Assembly (NCBI RefSeq): GCF_003243465.1
Contig: NZ_QFQZ01000059.1
Span: 1-30,850, forward strand
DNA: 30,850 bases
Direction: 5' to 3'
Source of the DNA: Caulobacter segnis
Lineage (GTDB): Bacteria; Pseudomonadota; Alphaproteobacteria; Caulobacterales; Caulobacteraceae
Within the stretch, counting starts at the first letter, position 1. Every line of letters starts with the position of its first letter. A program made the translations under genes and the position numbers. Positions 9,135-19,470 of this stretch are shown here, one piece after another. The notes under the pieces were generated by a model. The model did no database searches. It was given only the letters and a program-made list of their open reading frames with translations, and was not told the DNA's origin.

Positions 9135-9836
9135 TTACCGCTTCGGCAGGATCGTCAGGTCGTTGGCGATTTCGTTGCGGTTGTCCGGTCGCGGCGGCAC
9201 GTGTTCGGCCAGGATGGCGCCGGCGCGGCGCACGGCGGCCACGAAGCCGTCGGCGATCGCGTCACGCTTCAGGCCGGCGACCAGGTCGGCCACGACCTCG
9301 TCCCACACCGCGTTCGGCGCGGCGGCGTAGATGCCCTCGTCGGCGATGACCTCGACGCGATGCTCGGCCAGGGCGGCGAAGATCAGGACGCCGGTGCGGT
9401 CGCGGGTGACGTGCAGGCCACGGCTGAGGAACTGCTCCATGGCCGCCTTCTTGACCCGGGCGGCCTTCAGCGCGCCGGGCGTCAGGGCGCGGCGCACGGA
9501 CGGGATCGAGACGACCAGCGCCGCCAGCACGAACACGACGGCCTGAAGGGCGATATAGGTCGACAGCGCCGACAGGATCGCCCCATCCATCGCCGCGGCG
9601 TGACCGACGCTCCAGCCGCCGAACAGGCGGGTCAGCATCTCGGGCCTGAAGCCGGCGAACAACGCGGCGGCCGGCAGGACCAGCGCCGTCGCCGCCGCCC
9701 AGACCAGCGGGGTCTCGCGATAGTCGGAGACCTCCGGCGTCAGGATGCAGATGATCTCGCCGGCGGTGGTCTTCTCGGCCTCGGCCACGGCCTGGGCGAT
9801 GCGGTCGAGGTCCTCGGGCGTCATGGTGGTAGGCAT
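9135..9836 (-). CDS. TPM-domain membrane protein (second of the lemA cluster)
   Basis: A 233-residue protein. An N-terminal segment with E-KTTAGEIICIL resembles the first part of a TPM (DUF477) domain. Two hydrophobic segments follow at about residues 43-62 and 92-113, then a TPM-like C-terminal region (TGVLIFAALAEHRVEVIADEGI, ending in LAEHVPPRPDNRNEI). The LAEHRVEVIADEGI block is the most typical signature. The ATG at 9836 starts 1 nt after the upstream gene's stop, with GGGGAG 8 nt before it, so the two TPM genes are translationally coupled. TPM proteins are often paired with LemA and are thought to act in envelope or membrane-protein maintenance; the biochemical role here is unknown. Confidence 0.82.
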   Translation of the reverse strand: MPTTMTPEDLDRIAQAVAEAEKTTAGEIICILTPEVSDYRETPLVWAAATALVLPAAALFAGFRPEMLTRLFGGWSVGHAAAMDGAILSALSTYIALQAVVFVLAALVVSIPSVRRALTPGALKAARVKKAAMEQFLSRGLHVTRDRTGVLIFAALAEHRVEVIADEGIYAAAPNAVWDEVVADLVAGLKRDAIADGFVAAVRRAGAILAEHVPPRPDNRNEIANDLTILPKR

Positions 9837-9837
9837 C

Positions 9838-10626
9838 TCACCAGCTCCCCGAACTGCCGCCGCCGCCGAACGATCCGCCGCCGCCGGAGAAGCCGCCCCC
9901 GCCGCCTCCGCCGCCCCAGCCGCTTCCACCGCCCCAGCCGCCTCCGCCGCCGCGACGGCTGTCGCTAAGGGCGCTGAGGATGATCCACGGCAGGGCCGAG
10001 CCCAGCCCGCCGCGCCGCCGTCCGCCTCGGAACAGGCTGGAGAACACGAAGATCAGGAACAGGATGACGAAGATCGCCGCGATCGGCGAGCCTTGGGCCT
10101 TGTGGCGCTCCGGCTGGCTGGCCTCGGCGACGCGAGCCTTGGCCTGGTCGGCGGGCAGGCTGAGCTGCTCGACCAGGGCGTCGGTCCCGGCCACGACACC
10201 GGCCGACAGATCGCCGTCGCGGAACTTGGGCAGGATCGCGCTTTGAATGATGACACTGGAGAGAGCGTCGGTCAGCACGGGCTCCAGTCCATAACCAACT
10301 TCGATCCGCACCTTCCGCTCGTTGGGCGCGACCAGCAGGATGACCCCGTTGTTTTCGCCCTTCTGGCCGATGCCCCAGGTGCGGCCCAACTGATAGCCGT
10401 AGTCCTCGATCGGATAGCCCTGCAGGCTGGGGACCGTGGCGACGACCAGCTGGCGGCCGGTGGTCGCCTCGAGGTTTTCCAGCTTTTCGGTGAGGTCGCG
10501 CTCGGTGTCGGGCGACAGCACCTGGGCCTCGTCGACCACCCGGCCCGTCAGCGGCGGGAAGGTCGGGGCGGCGAGGGCGGGCAGGGCGAACAGCACCGCG
10601 ACGAGGGCGAGCGTCCAGGTCCTCAC
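9838..10626 (-). CDS. YgcG-type TPM-domain protein with Gly-rich tail
   Basis: A 262-residue exported and membrane-anchored protein. It has a signal peptide (RTWTLALVAVLFALPALA), then a TPM domain (about 25-165) with typical blocks GRVVDEAQVLS, LVVATVPSLQGYPIEDYG, NNGVILLVAPNERKVRIEVGYGLE and FRDGDLSAGVVAGTDALV. A transmembrane helix lies near 180-200. The tail is about 40 residues of Gly, Ser and Trp (GGGGGGGGFSGGGGSFGGGG). I prefer GTG 10626 because the signal peptide then starts cleanly; an in-frame GTG at 10713, 4 nt after the lemA stop, would add 29 residues containing six consecutive Arg. It lies between lemA and a second TPM gene. The Gly-rich tail is common in YgcG proteins. Confidence 0.85.
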   Translation of the reverse strand: MRTWTLALVAVLFALPALAAPTFPPLTGRVVDEAQVLSPDTERDLTEKLENLEATTGRQLVVATVPSLQGYPIEDYGYQLGRTWGIGQKGENNGVILLVAPNERKVRIEVGYGLEPVLTDALSSVIIQSAILPKFRDGDLSAGVVAGTDALVEQLSLPADQAKARVAEASQPERHKAQGSPIAAIFVILFLIFVFSSLFRGGRRRGGLGSALPWIILSALSDSRRGGGGGWGGGSGWGGGGGGGGFSGGGGSFGGGGSSGSW

Positions 10627-10717
10627 GCGCCAAACGCCTTGTTCGCCGCGACGCCGCCGGCGCCGCGTCACCGCCTCCGCCGCACGGGGGAGGATGAGAG
10701 CGGTGCGGTTCACGACC

Positions 10718-11353
10718 TTACTGCACCTTCGGCGGCGCGGCCGTCGGCGGGCTGGAGAAGTCCACGGTCGGCGCGCTCTGGGCCGAGGCGGTGGCCTGGA
10801 ACAGCTGGGCCGGCTTCTGGCTGCTGTACAGCGTCTTGGCCCAGAACACGCTCGGGAAGGTCCGCAGCGTCGTGTTGTAGGTCTGGGCGGCCTGGTTGTA
10901 GTCGCGGCGCGCGATGGCGATGCGGTTTTCGGTGCCTTCCAGCTGGCTCTGCAGGGCCATGAAATTCTGGTTCGACTTCAGGTCCGGATACTGCTCCTGG
11001 ATCACCATCAGGCGGCCCAGAACGCCGGACAGCTGGTCCTGGGCGGCGGCGAACTTCTGGAACTGGACGGGGTCGGTGATGGTCGAGGCGTCGACCTTGA
11101 CCTGGGTGGCGCTGGCCCGCGCCTGGGTGACGGCGGTCAGCACGTCCTTTTCCTGGGCGGCGTAGCCCTTCACCGTGGCGACCAGGTTCGGCACCAGGTC
11201 GGCGCGGCGCTGGTACTGGTTCTGGACCTCGGCCCAGGCGGCCTTGGTCGCTTCGTCCTGGGTGGGAATGGTGTTGATCCCGCACCCGGCCAGCGTGGCC
11301 GGGACAGCGACGATCAGCGCCACGCGCGCGGTGTTACGGACGAGACGGTTCAT
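10718..11353 (-). CDS. lemA: LemA family lipoprotein
   Basis: A 211-residue LemA family protein. The N-terminus has a basic start, a hydrophobic segment and a lipobox TLAGC with C24 as the predicted lipidated residue, so it is probably a lipoprotein, whereas many LemA proteins are simply membrane-anchored by a helix. The LemA core follows: NQYQRRADLVPNLVATVKGYA, then EKDVLTAVTQARA, LMVIQEQYPDLKSN.NF, QLEGTENRIAIARRDYN and YNTTLRTFPSVFWA. The start at 11353 has GGAGG 5 nt upstream. It is the first gene of the lemA-TPM-TPM unit, a widely conserved arrangement in bacteria. LemA function is not firmly known. Confidence 0.93.
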   Translation of the reverse strand: MNRLVRNTARVALIVAVPATLAGCGINTIPTQDEATKAAWAEVQNQYQRRADLVPNLVATVKGYAAQEKDVLTAVTQARASATQVKVDASTITDPVQFQKFAAAQDQLSGVLGRLMVIQEQYPDLKSNQNFMALQSQLEGTENRIAIARRDYNQAAQTYNTTLRTFPSVFWAKTLYSSQKPAQLFQATASAQSAPTVDFSSPPTAAPPKVQ

Positions 11354-11487
11354 TCAATCCTCCAGCGGTCCGCGCGGCGGCGGACGATCGATAGGAAGCC
11401 TAACGCGCGAATACGACACGCGAACATGGCCGTTCGCGTACCCCTGTTAGATAGCGCGTGGTTTGATCGACGTCAGGAGGCGGGGAA

Positions 11488-12789
11488 TTAAACCTTGTCC
11501 ATCTGGGAGAAGGTCTCTCGACGCGGCCCGATGTAGCCGAACAGCCAGGCCGCGACCTTGCGCATCTGGATCTCCTCGGCGCCCTCGGTGATCCGGTAGC
11601 GGCGGTGGTGGCGATAGATGTGCTCGAAGGCCTTGTGCCGCGAATAGCCGATGCCGCCATGGATCTGCATCGCCCGGTCGGCCGCCTCGCAGCACAGGCG
11701 GTTGGCCCAGTAGTTACACATCGAGACCTTGTCCGAGAGCCGCTTTTCGACCTCGGGCTTGGACATCTGGTCCATCTCCCAGGCGGTCTTGCGGATCAGG
11801 AGGCGCAGCATCTCGGCCTGGGTGGAGAGCTCGACGATCGGAAACTGGATGGCCTGGTTTTCGGCCAGCGCCTTGCCGAAGGGTTTGCGGGCGCGGGCGT
11901 ACTTGATGCTCTCTTCGATGCAGTAGGTCGCCGCGCCCAGGCTGGAGGCCGCCTGGCGGATGCGGTTCTCGTGCACGAAGTGCTGGGCGAGGGCCAGGCC
12001 GCCGCCCTCGGGACCGAACATGGCGCTGTCGGGAACCCAGACGTCGGTGAAGCTGACGCGCGGGTGGTCGGTCGGCATGTTGAAGGTCCAGAGGTACTCC
12101 TCGATCTTCACGCCGGGCGCGTGGGCCGGGACCAGGAAGGCGGTGACGCCGCGGGCGTCGCCGTCCTGGCCGCTGGTGCGGGCGAAGAGGCAGCAGTGGG
12201 TGGCCACGTGCATGCCCGTGGTCCACATCTTCTCGCCGTCGATCCGCCAGCCGGCCTCGCCATGGCGCTCCTCGCGCACGGCGCGGGTCTCCATGTAGGT
12301 GGCGTCCGAGCCGTGGTCGGGTTCCGTAAGACCAAAGGTCGGGCGGAAGGCGCCGCGATCCAGCATGTCCTCGATCAGATGCTGCTGATCGGGCCTCCCG
12401 AAGTCGCGGATCATCAGCACGAACGGATTGTTGCCGACGATCGAGTGCTCGTTCTGCAGATCGTTGAACAGGCCTAGGCCCTTGGACGCCAGGTGCTCGC
12501 GGATCACGGCCATGCCGAGGTTCGTGCCGCCCTGGCCGCCATACTCCTTGGGGAGGGCGTAGCGATAGTGACCCGCCTGGTCGGCCAGCTTGCGCGCCTG
12601 GGCCAGTAATTCTTCCCACTCGTGGCGCGGCAGGCCGCCGGCGTCCCAGTCGGTGCGGGCCCACTCGCGGCGATGGTCGAAGAAGCGCTGGTTGTCGTCG
12701 CGCGCCTGCAGCGGCGCGATCTCCGTCTCGATGAAGGCGTCCAGCTCCGCCAGATAGGCGGTCAGCTCCGGCGGCAGTCGGAAGTCCAT
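11488..12789 (-). CDS. Acyl-CoA dehydrogenase
   Basis: An FAD-dependent cytoplasmic enzyme of 433 residues that introduces the alpha-beta double bond into an acyl-CoA. The FAD/substrate motif TFGLTEPDHGSDA is present, as are KMWTTGMHVATHC and the C-terminal signature AMQIHGGIGYSRHKAFEHIY followed by RITEGAEEIQ, where the Glu matches the catalytic base position of the family. ATG 12789 has GGGAGG 7 nt upstream; in-frame upstream sequence to 12981 is not family-like. It has no same-strand neighbour closer than 134 nt. The chain-length preference cannot be read from the sequence. It lies 3 kb from the thiolase gene, so both may serve fatty-acid degradation. Confidence 0.93.
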   Translation of the reverse strand: MDFRLPPELTAYLAELDAFIETEIAPLQARDDNQRFFDHRREWARTDWDAGGLPRHEWEELLAQARKLADQAGHYRYALPKEYGGQGGTNLGMAVIREHLASKGLGLFNDLQNEHSIVGNNPFVLMIRDFGRPDQQHLIEDMLDRGAFRPTFGLTEPDHGSDATYMETRAVREERHGEAGWRIDGEKMWTTGMHVATHCCLFARTSGQDGDARGVTAFLVPAHAPGVKIEEYLWTFNMPTDHPRVSFTDVWVPDSAMFGPEGGGLALAQHFVHENRIRQAASSLGAATYCIEESIKYARARKPFGKALAENQAIQFPIVELSTQAEMLRLLIRKTAWEMDQMSKPEVEKRLSDKVSMCNYWANRLCCEAADRAMQIHGGIGYSRHKAFEHIYRHHRRYRITEGAEEIQMRKVAAWLFGYIGPRRETFSQMDKV

Positions 12790-13127
12790 GGCCAAGCCTC
12801 CCAAGACCTTCTTGTCGTTGGGTGGGAGAGTACGCCCGTTGAGGCGCCGGCCAATCGTGCCCCGACGGAACGGCTGGATCTTGGCCGTTTCCGCGCGGGT
12901 CTCGCCGGGGACGCGCCAAGTCGGCCTTTTCCGCAAAACGCCGGGCGCGACCGAAAATCCGCTTGCGCTATTTGTAATCACTGTTATCTAAGCGATGCTT
13001 AGTTCGGATCCGAAGCACCGGTGGGGATACCGGCGCTCATCATCCCCCGGCTCCGAGCGGCCAGTACGCGTTCTCCCGCCGATCAACGATCTGACCGCAA
13101 CTCCCCAAACGCTGGAGGGCTTTCAAG
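12790..13127. other. Divergent intergenic region with paired palindromes and candidate promoter
   Basis: These 338 nt separate the divergent acyl-CoA dehydrogenase gene and the small exported-protein gene. CTAAGC-GAT-GCTTAG lies at 12988-13002 and the perfect 12-bp palindrome TTCGGATCCGAA directly abuts it at 13003-13014. A promoter-like pair, TTGCGC (12963-12968) and TTATCT (12984-12989), points to the right, so the palindromes would sit just at or after the -10. I see no open reading frame here. Confidence 0.5.
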
Positions 13128-13463
13128 ATGAAGCTCCGCACCCTGGCGGCCGTCGCCGCCGTTTCCGTCTCCCTGTTCGCCGGCTCCGCCTTCGCCGACG
13201 GCCGCATCGCCGTCGCCCTGGACGCGCCCGTTCCCGCCAAGACCAAGGTGGTCGCCGGCGGCGCGGTCTTTGTCTGCGAGGGCTCCGAATGCGTCTCGGC
13301 CCAAGCGCCGTCGCGCGCCGTCACCGCCGTCGCCTGCAAGGCGCTGGCCAAGGAAGTGGGTCGCGTCTCGGCCTTCGGCGGCGAGAGCCGCTCGCTGGAC
13401 GCCGACGACCTGACCCGCTGCAACGCCTCGGCCAAGGGCGCCGCCCTGGCCTCGGCTAAGTAG
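13128..13463 (+). CDS. Small periplasmic protein, CC_3452-like family
   Basis: A 111-residue secreted protein. The signal peptide MKLRTLAAVAAVSVSLFAGS ends at AFA, leaving a mature domain of about 88 residues with four cysteines: CEGSEC, ACKALAKEVGRV and TRCN. These could form two disulfides in the periplasm. From memory, its sequence and its position two genes before atpH fit the family named after C. crescentus CC_3452; I could not check this. GGAGGG lies 7 nt before the ATG and a strong terminator follows at 13563, so it is monocistronic and separate from the atp operon. Molecular function is unknown. Confidence 0.85.
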   Translation: MKLRTLAAVAAVSVSLFAGSAFADGRIAVALDAPVPAKTKVVAGGAVFVCEGSECVSAQAPSRAVTAVACKALAKEVGRVSAFGGESRSLDADDLTRCNASAKGAALASAK

Positions 13464-13494
13464 AAGGACGCGCCTGGCGTTCTTTCTGACCTAC

Positions 13495-13534
13495 CCAGAC
13501 GCTTTGGGCTGTTTCGTTTCTCCGGCCCGTCTGG
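13495..13534 (+). repeat. Inverted repeat in the 3' UTR
   Basis: CCAGACG (13495-13501) and CGTCTGG (13528-13534) form a perfect 7-bp stem around a 26-nt U-rich loop, upstream of the main terminator. It may be part of a structured 3' UTR; it is not a terminator by itself. Confidence 0.35.
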
Positions 13535-13562
13535 CTGTTTCCTCGAGCATTCGCCTTCATGG

Positions 13563-13595
13563 GGCGGCGGAGCTTTCCGCCGCCTCTTTTTCTTT
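13563..13595 (+). terminator. Intrinsic terminator before the atp region
   Basis: Perfect 9-bp stem GGCGGCGGA / TCCGCCGCC with loop GCTT, followed by TCTTTTTCTTT. It ends the transcript of the small periplasmic protein gene, 100 nt after its stop codon. Confidence 0.92.
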
Positions 13596-13620
13596 ACGGT
13601 TCTCGGATTGAGTTGAGCCC

Positions 13621-13860
13621 ATGGACACCAGTCTCTCCGCCCAGTTGGAAGCCGCCTTGCGCGAGATCGCCGGCGACGGCGCGTCCCTGACGTCCCTGAC
13701 CATCGACTTTGCGTCGACGCCGGGGGAAGGGGCTCTGGAGCGAAAAGCGTGGGTCGAACGGGCGACGCGCAGCCTCGTCTTCGCCCAGGGTGAGCTCAGG
13801 CGCCCTAACGGCAGCTTGGCGGCTTCGGCCTCGGCAGTATTCCGTCGCGCTGGCGACTGA
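13621..13860 (+). CDS. Small protein, possible hot-dog thioesterase fragment
   Basis: A 79-residue reading frame with good codon bias. Its second half, ATRSLVFAQGELRRPNGSLAA followed by ASAVFRR, matches the last two strands of PaaI-type hot-dog thioesterases (pattern R.L.F..GE(L/V)....G.L.A.A.A.F). The first half, with the N-terminal helix and catalytic Asp/Asn region, is not recognisable, so this is either a mini-protein with half a hot-dog or a decayed remnant. The Shine-Dalgarno match is weak. It lies between a strong terminator and the atpH promoter region and starts 26 nt after the terminator T-run, which suggests its own promoter within or before the terminator. Function unknown. Confidence 0.55.
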   Translation: MDTSLSAQLEAALREIAGDGASLTSLTIDFASTPGEGALERKAWVERATRSLVFAQGELRRPNGSLAASASAVFRRAGD

Positions 13861-13874
13861 TCGCGCCCGCTTGG

Positions 13875-13902
13875 TTGCGACTGCGAAAAGCCCGTGTTAT
13901 CA
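13875..13902 (+). promoter_or_regulatory. Candidate promoter of the atp operon
   Basis: TTGCGA (13875-13880) and TTATCA (13897-13902), 16 nt apart, fit a housekeeping sigma promoter about 140 nt before atpH. A similar pair, TTGCGC and TTATCT, lies upstream of the small exported-protein gene. The leader between this site and atpH is AT-richer than its surroundings and holds no gene. Confidence 0.4.
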
Positions 13903-14039
13903 GGCGCGCGGCTTCGGACAGGGCGGCGCGGCAGCGTCGGCTGTCCATGTGCTTTTTTCAAGCGCGCTCAAGCCTTTAAGCCGTGATAAGAGCTAACCTT
14001 CTTGTCAGCGGCCATTGCAACGCACCGGGCGGATACCAA

Positions 14040-14594
14040 GTGGCGGACGAAACCAAGGCGACGGATGCGGGTCAGCGTTACGCGCAGTCCCTGTTCGAAT
14101 TGACGATCGAGAGCGGCAACCTGACCAAGGTCGAGGCCGACCTGAAGAGCCTGAAGGCCATGGTGGCCGACAGCGCCGACCTGCGTCGCCTGATCGAAAG
14201 CCCGGCCTTTTCCGCCGAGGACAAGGGCAAGGGCCTGGTCGCCGTGGCCGTGAAGGCCGGCTTCGACATGCTGACCACCAAGTTCCTGGGCCTGGTGGCC
14301 TCGAACGGCCGCACGGGCGACCTTCTGGGCGCCATCTCGGCCTTCGTCGAGCTGTCGGCCAAGCACCGCGGCGTGGTGACGGCGGAAGTCGTCTCGGCCG
14401 CCCCGCTGTCGGCCCTGCAGCTCAAGAGCGTCGAGGCCGCCCTGGTCCGGGCCCTCGGCAAGACCCCGGAAGTTTCCGCGCGCGTCGATCCGTCCCTGCT
14501 GGGCGGGCTGAAGGTGCGCGTGGGTTCGCGTCTGTTCGACGCTTCGCTCCGTTCGAAGCTCGATTCCCTGAAATTCGCCCTGAAGCGCGCCTGA
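14040..14594 (+). CDS. atpH: ATP synthase F1 delta subunit
   Basis: A 184-residue delta (OSCP-like) subunit that joins the F1 head to the peripheral stalk. The N-terminal helical domain starts AGQRYAQSLFELTIESG. The C-terminal region has the family block VVTAEVVSAAPLSALQLKSVEAAL, then VDPSLLGGLKVRVGSRLFDASLRSKLDSLK. I chose GTG 14040 because the reading begins MADETKATDAGQRYAQ, as in relatives; an in-frame ATG at 13983 adds 19 unlike residues. The ribosome site is weak. It is the first gene of the F1 operon and is followed 49 nt later by atpA. No Fo genes (atpB, E, F, I) are nearby, as is usual in alphaproteobacteria. Confidence 0.95.
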   Translation: MADETKATDAGQRYAQSLFELTIESGNLTKVEADLKSLKAMVADSADLRRLIESPAFSAEDKGKGLVAVAVKAGFDMLTTKFLGLVASNGRTGDLLGAISAFVELSAKHRGVVTAEVVSAAPLSALQLKSVEAALVRALGKTPEVSARVDPSLLGGLKVRVGSRLFDASLRSKLDSLKFALKRA

Positions 14595-14643
14595 GCGTAT
14601 AAGCGCGCCCAAAAAGATTAGATCGCAGAGAGCCCTGACAACC

Positions 14644-16176
<1,533 letters not shown>

Positions 16177-16211
16177 GCCCCCTCGGAACCGCTCGGAGAG
16201 AGTAGCGCCGA

Positions 16212-17087
16212 ATGGCCAGCTTGAAGGAAATGCGCAATCGGATCTCGAGCGTCAAAGCGACGCAAAAGATCACGAAAGCGATGCAGATGGTGGCGGCTGC
16301 CAAGCTGCGCCGGAGCCAGGACGCGGCGGAAGCCGCTCGTCCCTACGCCCGGCGTCTGGCCAGCGTCATCGCCAACCTCGCCGCCGGCGTGTCCGGAGAC
16401 GGCGCGCCCAAGCTGCTGGCCGGCACGGGCCGCGATGACCGCCACCTGGTCGTCGTCGCCGCCGCCGACCGCGGCCTAGCGGGCGGCTTCACCTCGTCGA
16501 TCGTCCGCGCCGCGCGCGCCCACATCGACGGCCTGATCAAGCAGGGCAAGGACGTCCGCGTGATCTGCGTCGGCAAGAAGGTCACGGCGCAGCTCGCCCG
16601 TCCCTACGCCGGCCGGATCGTCGAGACGTTCGACCTGTCGGCCTACCGCCAGCTGACGCTGTCGGTGGCCCAGCCGATCGCCGACGTCATCACCCGCGAG
16701 TACGAGGCGGGCGAGACCGACGTGGTCACCCTGTTCTACAGCCGATTCAAGTCGGTGGTGCAGCAGATCCCGACCGGCCTGCAGCTGATCCCGGCCGTGG
16801 TCGAGGGCGCGGAAGCGGCCTCGGGCCCGACGGCGGTCTACGAGTACGAGCCCTCGGAAGAGGCCATCCTCGAGACCCTGCTGCCGCGCAACCTGACGGT
16901 CCAGATCCTCTCGGCCCTGCTGGACAACATGGCCGGCTTCTACGCCAGCCAGATGACCGCGATGGACAACGCCACGCGCAACGCGGGCGAGATGATCAAG
17001 CGCTACACCCTCGAGTACAACCGTTCCCGCCAGGCCCAGATCACCAAGGAGCTGATCGAGATCATCTCCGGCGCCGAAGCCGTCTGA
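16212..17087 (+). CDS. atpG: ATP synthase F1 gamma subunit
   Basis: A 291-residue central-stalk subunit that rotates inside the alpha3-beta3 ring and couples proton flow to catalysis. The N-terminal coiled-coil strand MASLKEMRNRISSVKATQKI with TKAMQMVAAAKLRR is highly conserved, as is the C-terminal helix ITAMDNATRNAGEMI-like block (QMTAMDNATRNAGEMIKRYT ... YNRSRQAQITKELIEIISGA). The middle Rossmann-like domain contains AADRGLAGGF. GGAGAG lies before the ATG. It is followed 47 nt later by atpD. It is a typical member with no extra insert. Confidence 0.98.
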   Translation: MASLKEMRNRISSVKATQKITKAMQMVAAAKLRRSQDAAEAARPYARRLASVIANLAAGVSGDGAPKLLAGTGRDDRHLVVVAAADRGLAGGFTSSIVRAARAHIDGLIKQGKDVRVICVGKKVTAQLARPYAGRIVETFDLSAYRQLTLSVAQPIADVITREYEAGETDVVTLFYSRFKSVVQQIPTGLQLIPAVVEGAEAASGPTAVYEYEPSEEAILETLLPRNLTVQILSALLDNMAGFYASQMTAMDNATRNAGEMIKRYTLEYNRSRQAQITKELIEIISGAEAV

Positions 17088-17134
17088 TCTAGCCTAACGA
17101 CACAAGCACGCAGAGATCGAAAGACCCGCACGCC

Positions 17135-18762
<1,628 letters not shown>

Positions 18763-18763
<1 letters not shown>

Positions 18764-19014
18764 TGACCGAAGACGCCGATCTGGGCCACTTCTGCTGCGA
18801 TGAGCTGGCCGAGGCCGTGTCCCCGGACACGACCGCCAGCCTCATCGAGCATGACAGCGGCCTGATCCTGCTGAATCTCGGCGAACGCGAGGAAGAGGGC
18901 GAGACGGGCCTGGTGCTGGCCACCATCCGCTTCTGCCCCTTCTGCGGCACCGAGATCCAGACCGACGAAGACATCGAAGCCGCCCTGGGCGGCGTCGAGG
19001 AGACCTTCAACTGA
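18763..19014 (+). CDS. Small Cys-pair (putative zinc-ribbon) protein inside the atp operon
   Basis: An 83-residue acidic protein encoded between atpD and atpC. Its ATG overlaps the atpD stop by one base (TAATG) and its TGA overlaps the atpC start by one base (ATGA-type), so all three are translationally coupled. It has C11 and C12 in HFCCDE and a CPFCGTEI knuckle with C58 and C61, a layout that could hold one zinc or iron ion. The middle is beta-rich (SGLILLNLG, GLVLATIRF) and the tail is acidic. The CPFCG knuckle occurs in many small uncharacterised proteins; I recognise no named ATP synthase subunit in it (it is not zeta). It may be an assembly or redox factor for F1, which is inference from position. 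Confidence 0.9.
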
Positions 19015-19274
19015 TGGCCAAGCTGCACTTTTCCCTGGTCGCCCCCGAGCGCGAACTGTTCTCCGGCGACGTGGACATGGTCCAGGCCCCGGGCGCGGAA
19101 GGCGACTTCGGCGTCCTGGCCAACCACGCCCCGTTCATGACCACCCTGCGCGAAGGCAAGGTGACTGTGAAGGACGGCGCGACGACCAAGGTGTTCGACA
19201 TCCAGGGCGGCTTCGCGGACGTCGGTCCCGACGGCCTGACCATCCTGGCCGAGCACGCCGTCGAAGCGGCCTGA
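19014..19274 (+). CDS. atpC: ATP synthase F1 epsilon subunit, short form
   Basis: An 86-residue epsilon subunit, against about 130-140 in most bacteria. It contains the complete N-terminal beta-sandwich: the opening LHFSLVAPERELFSGD, the conserved GAEGDFGVLANHAPFMTTL and the closing GFADVGPDGLTILAEHAVEA. The C-terminal two-helix domain, which inhibits ATP hydrolysis in E. coli and Bacillus, is absent. Translation stops 25 nt before the operon terminator, so there is no room for a frameshifted remnant. The gene is coupled to the preceding small Cys-pair gene by a 1-nt overlap. In alphaproteobacteria the zeta subunit can supply inhibition, which may explain the loss; zeta is not encoded in this window. 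Confidence 0.95.
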   Translation: MAKLHFSLVAPERELFSGDVDMVQAPGAEGDFGVLANHAPFMTTLREGKVTVKDGATTKVFDIQGGFADVGPDGLTILAEHAVEAA

Positions 19275-19298
19275 TCGCCCGACGATTCTTGAGTTCTG

Positions 19299-19333
19299 AA
19301 ACGCCCTCGTTCCTCGTGATCGAGGGCGTTTTC
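19299..19333 (+). terminator. Terminator of the atp operon
   Basis: Perfect 11-bp stem AAACGCCCTCG / CGAGGGCGTTT with an 11-nt loop, ending in TTTTC. It starts 25 nt after atpC and marks the end of the F1 operon. Confidence 0.9.
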
Positions 19334-19383
19334 ATGAGCGCTCCGGCGTCGGGCGCGAAAAAATTACACTTGTGACCCAATCT

Positions 19384-19399
19384 CCGCCGCAATCGGCGG
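19384..19399 (+). repeat. Hairpin in the leader of the Ala/Pro-rich gene
   Basis: CCGCCG-CAAT-CGGCGG, a perfect 6-bp stem, about 70 nt before the start of the next gene. There is no U-run. It may be a leader structure; no promoter could be placed with confidence in 19334-19470. Confidence 0.35.
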
Positions 19400-19470
19400 C
19401 CATAAGGGTTGCGAGGGACCGCCTGTCGGTTTTAATGCCGACCTCTCGTTCAGTTGGGGATATCCAGCCT

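Noticed and set aside
13983..14039. Longer atpH start at 13983
   Set aside because: The extra 19 residues do not resemble the family, while GTG 14040 begins a typical delta N-terminus.
19014..19334. Frameshifted full-length atpC
   Set aside because: The stop is followed within 25 nt by a perfect terminator and there is no room for the missing helices in another frame.
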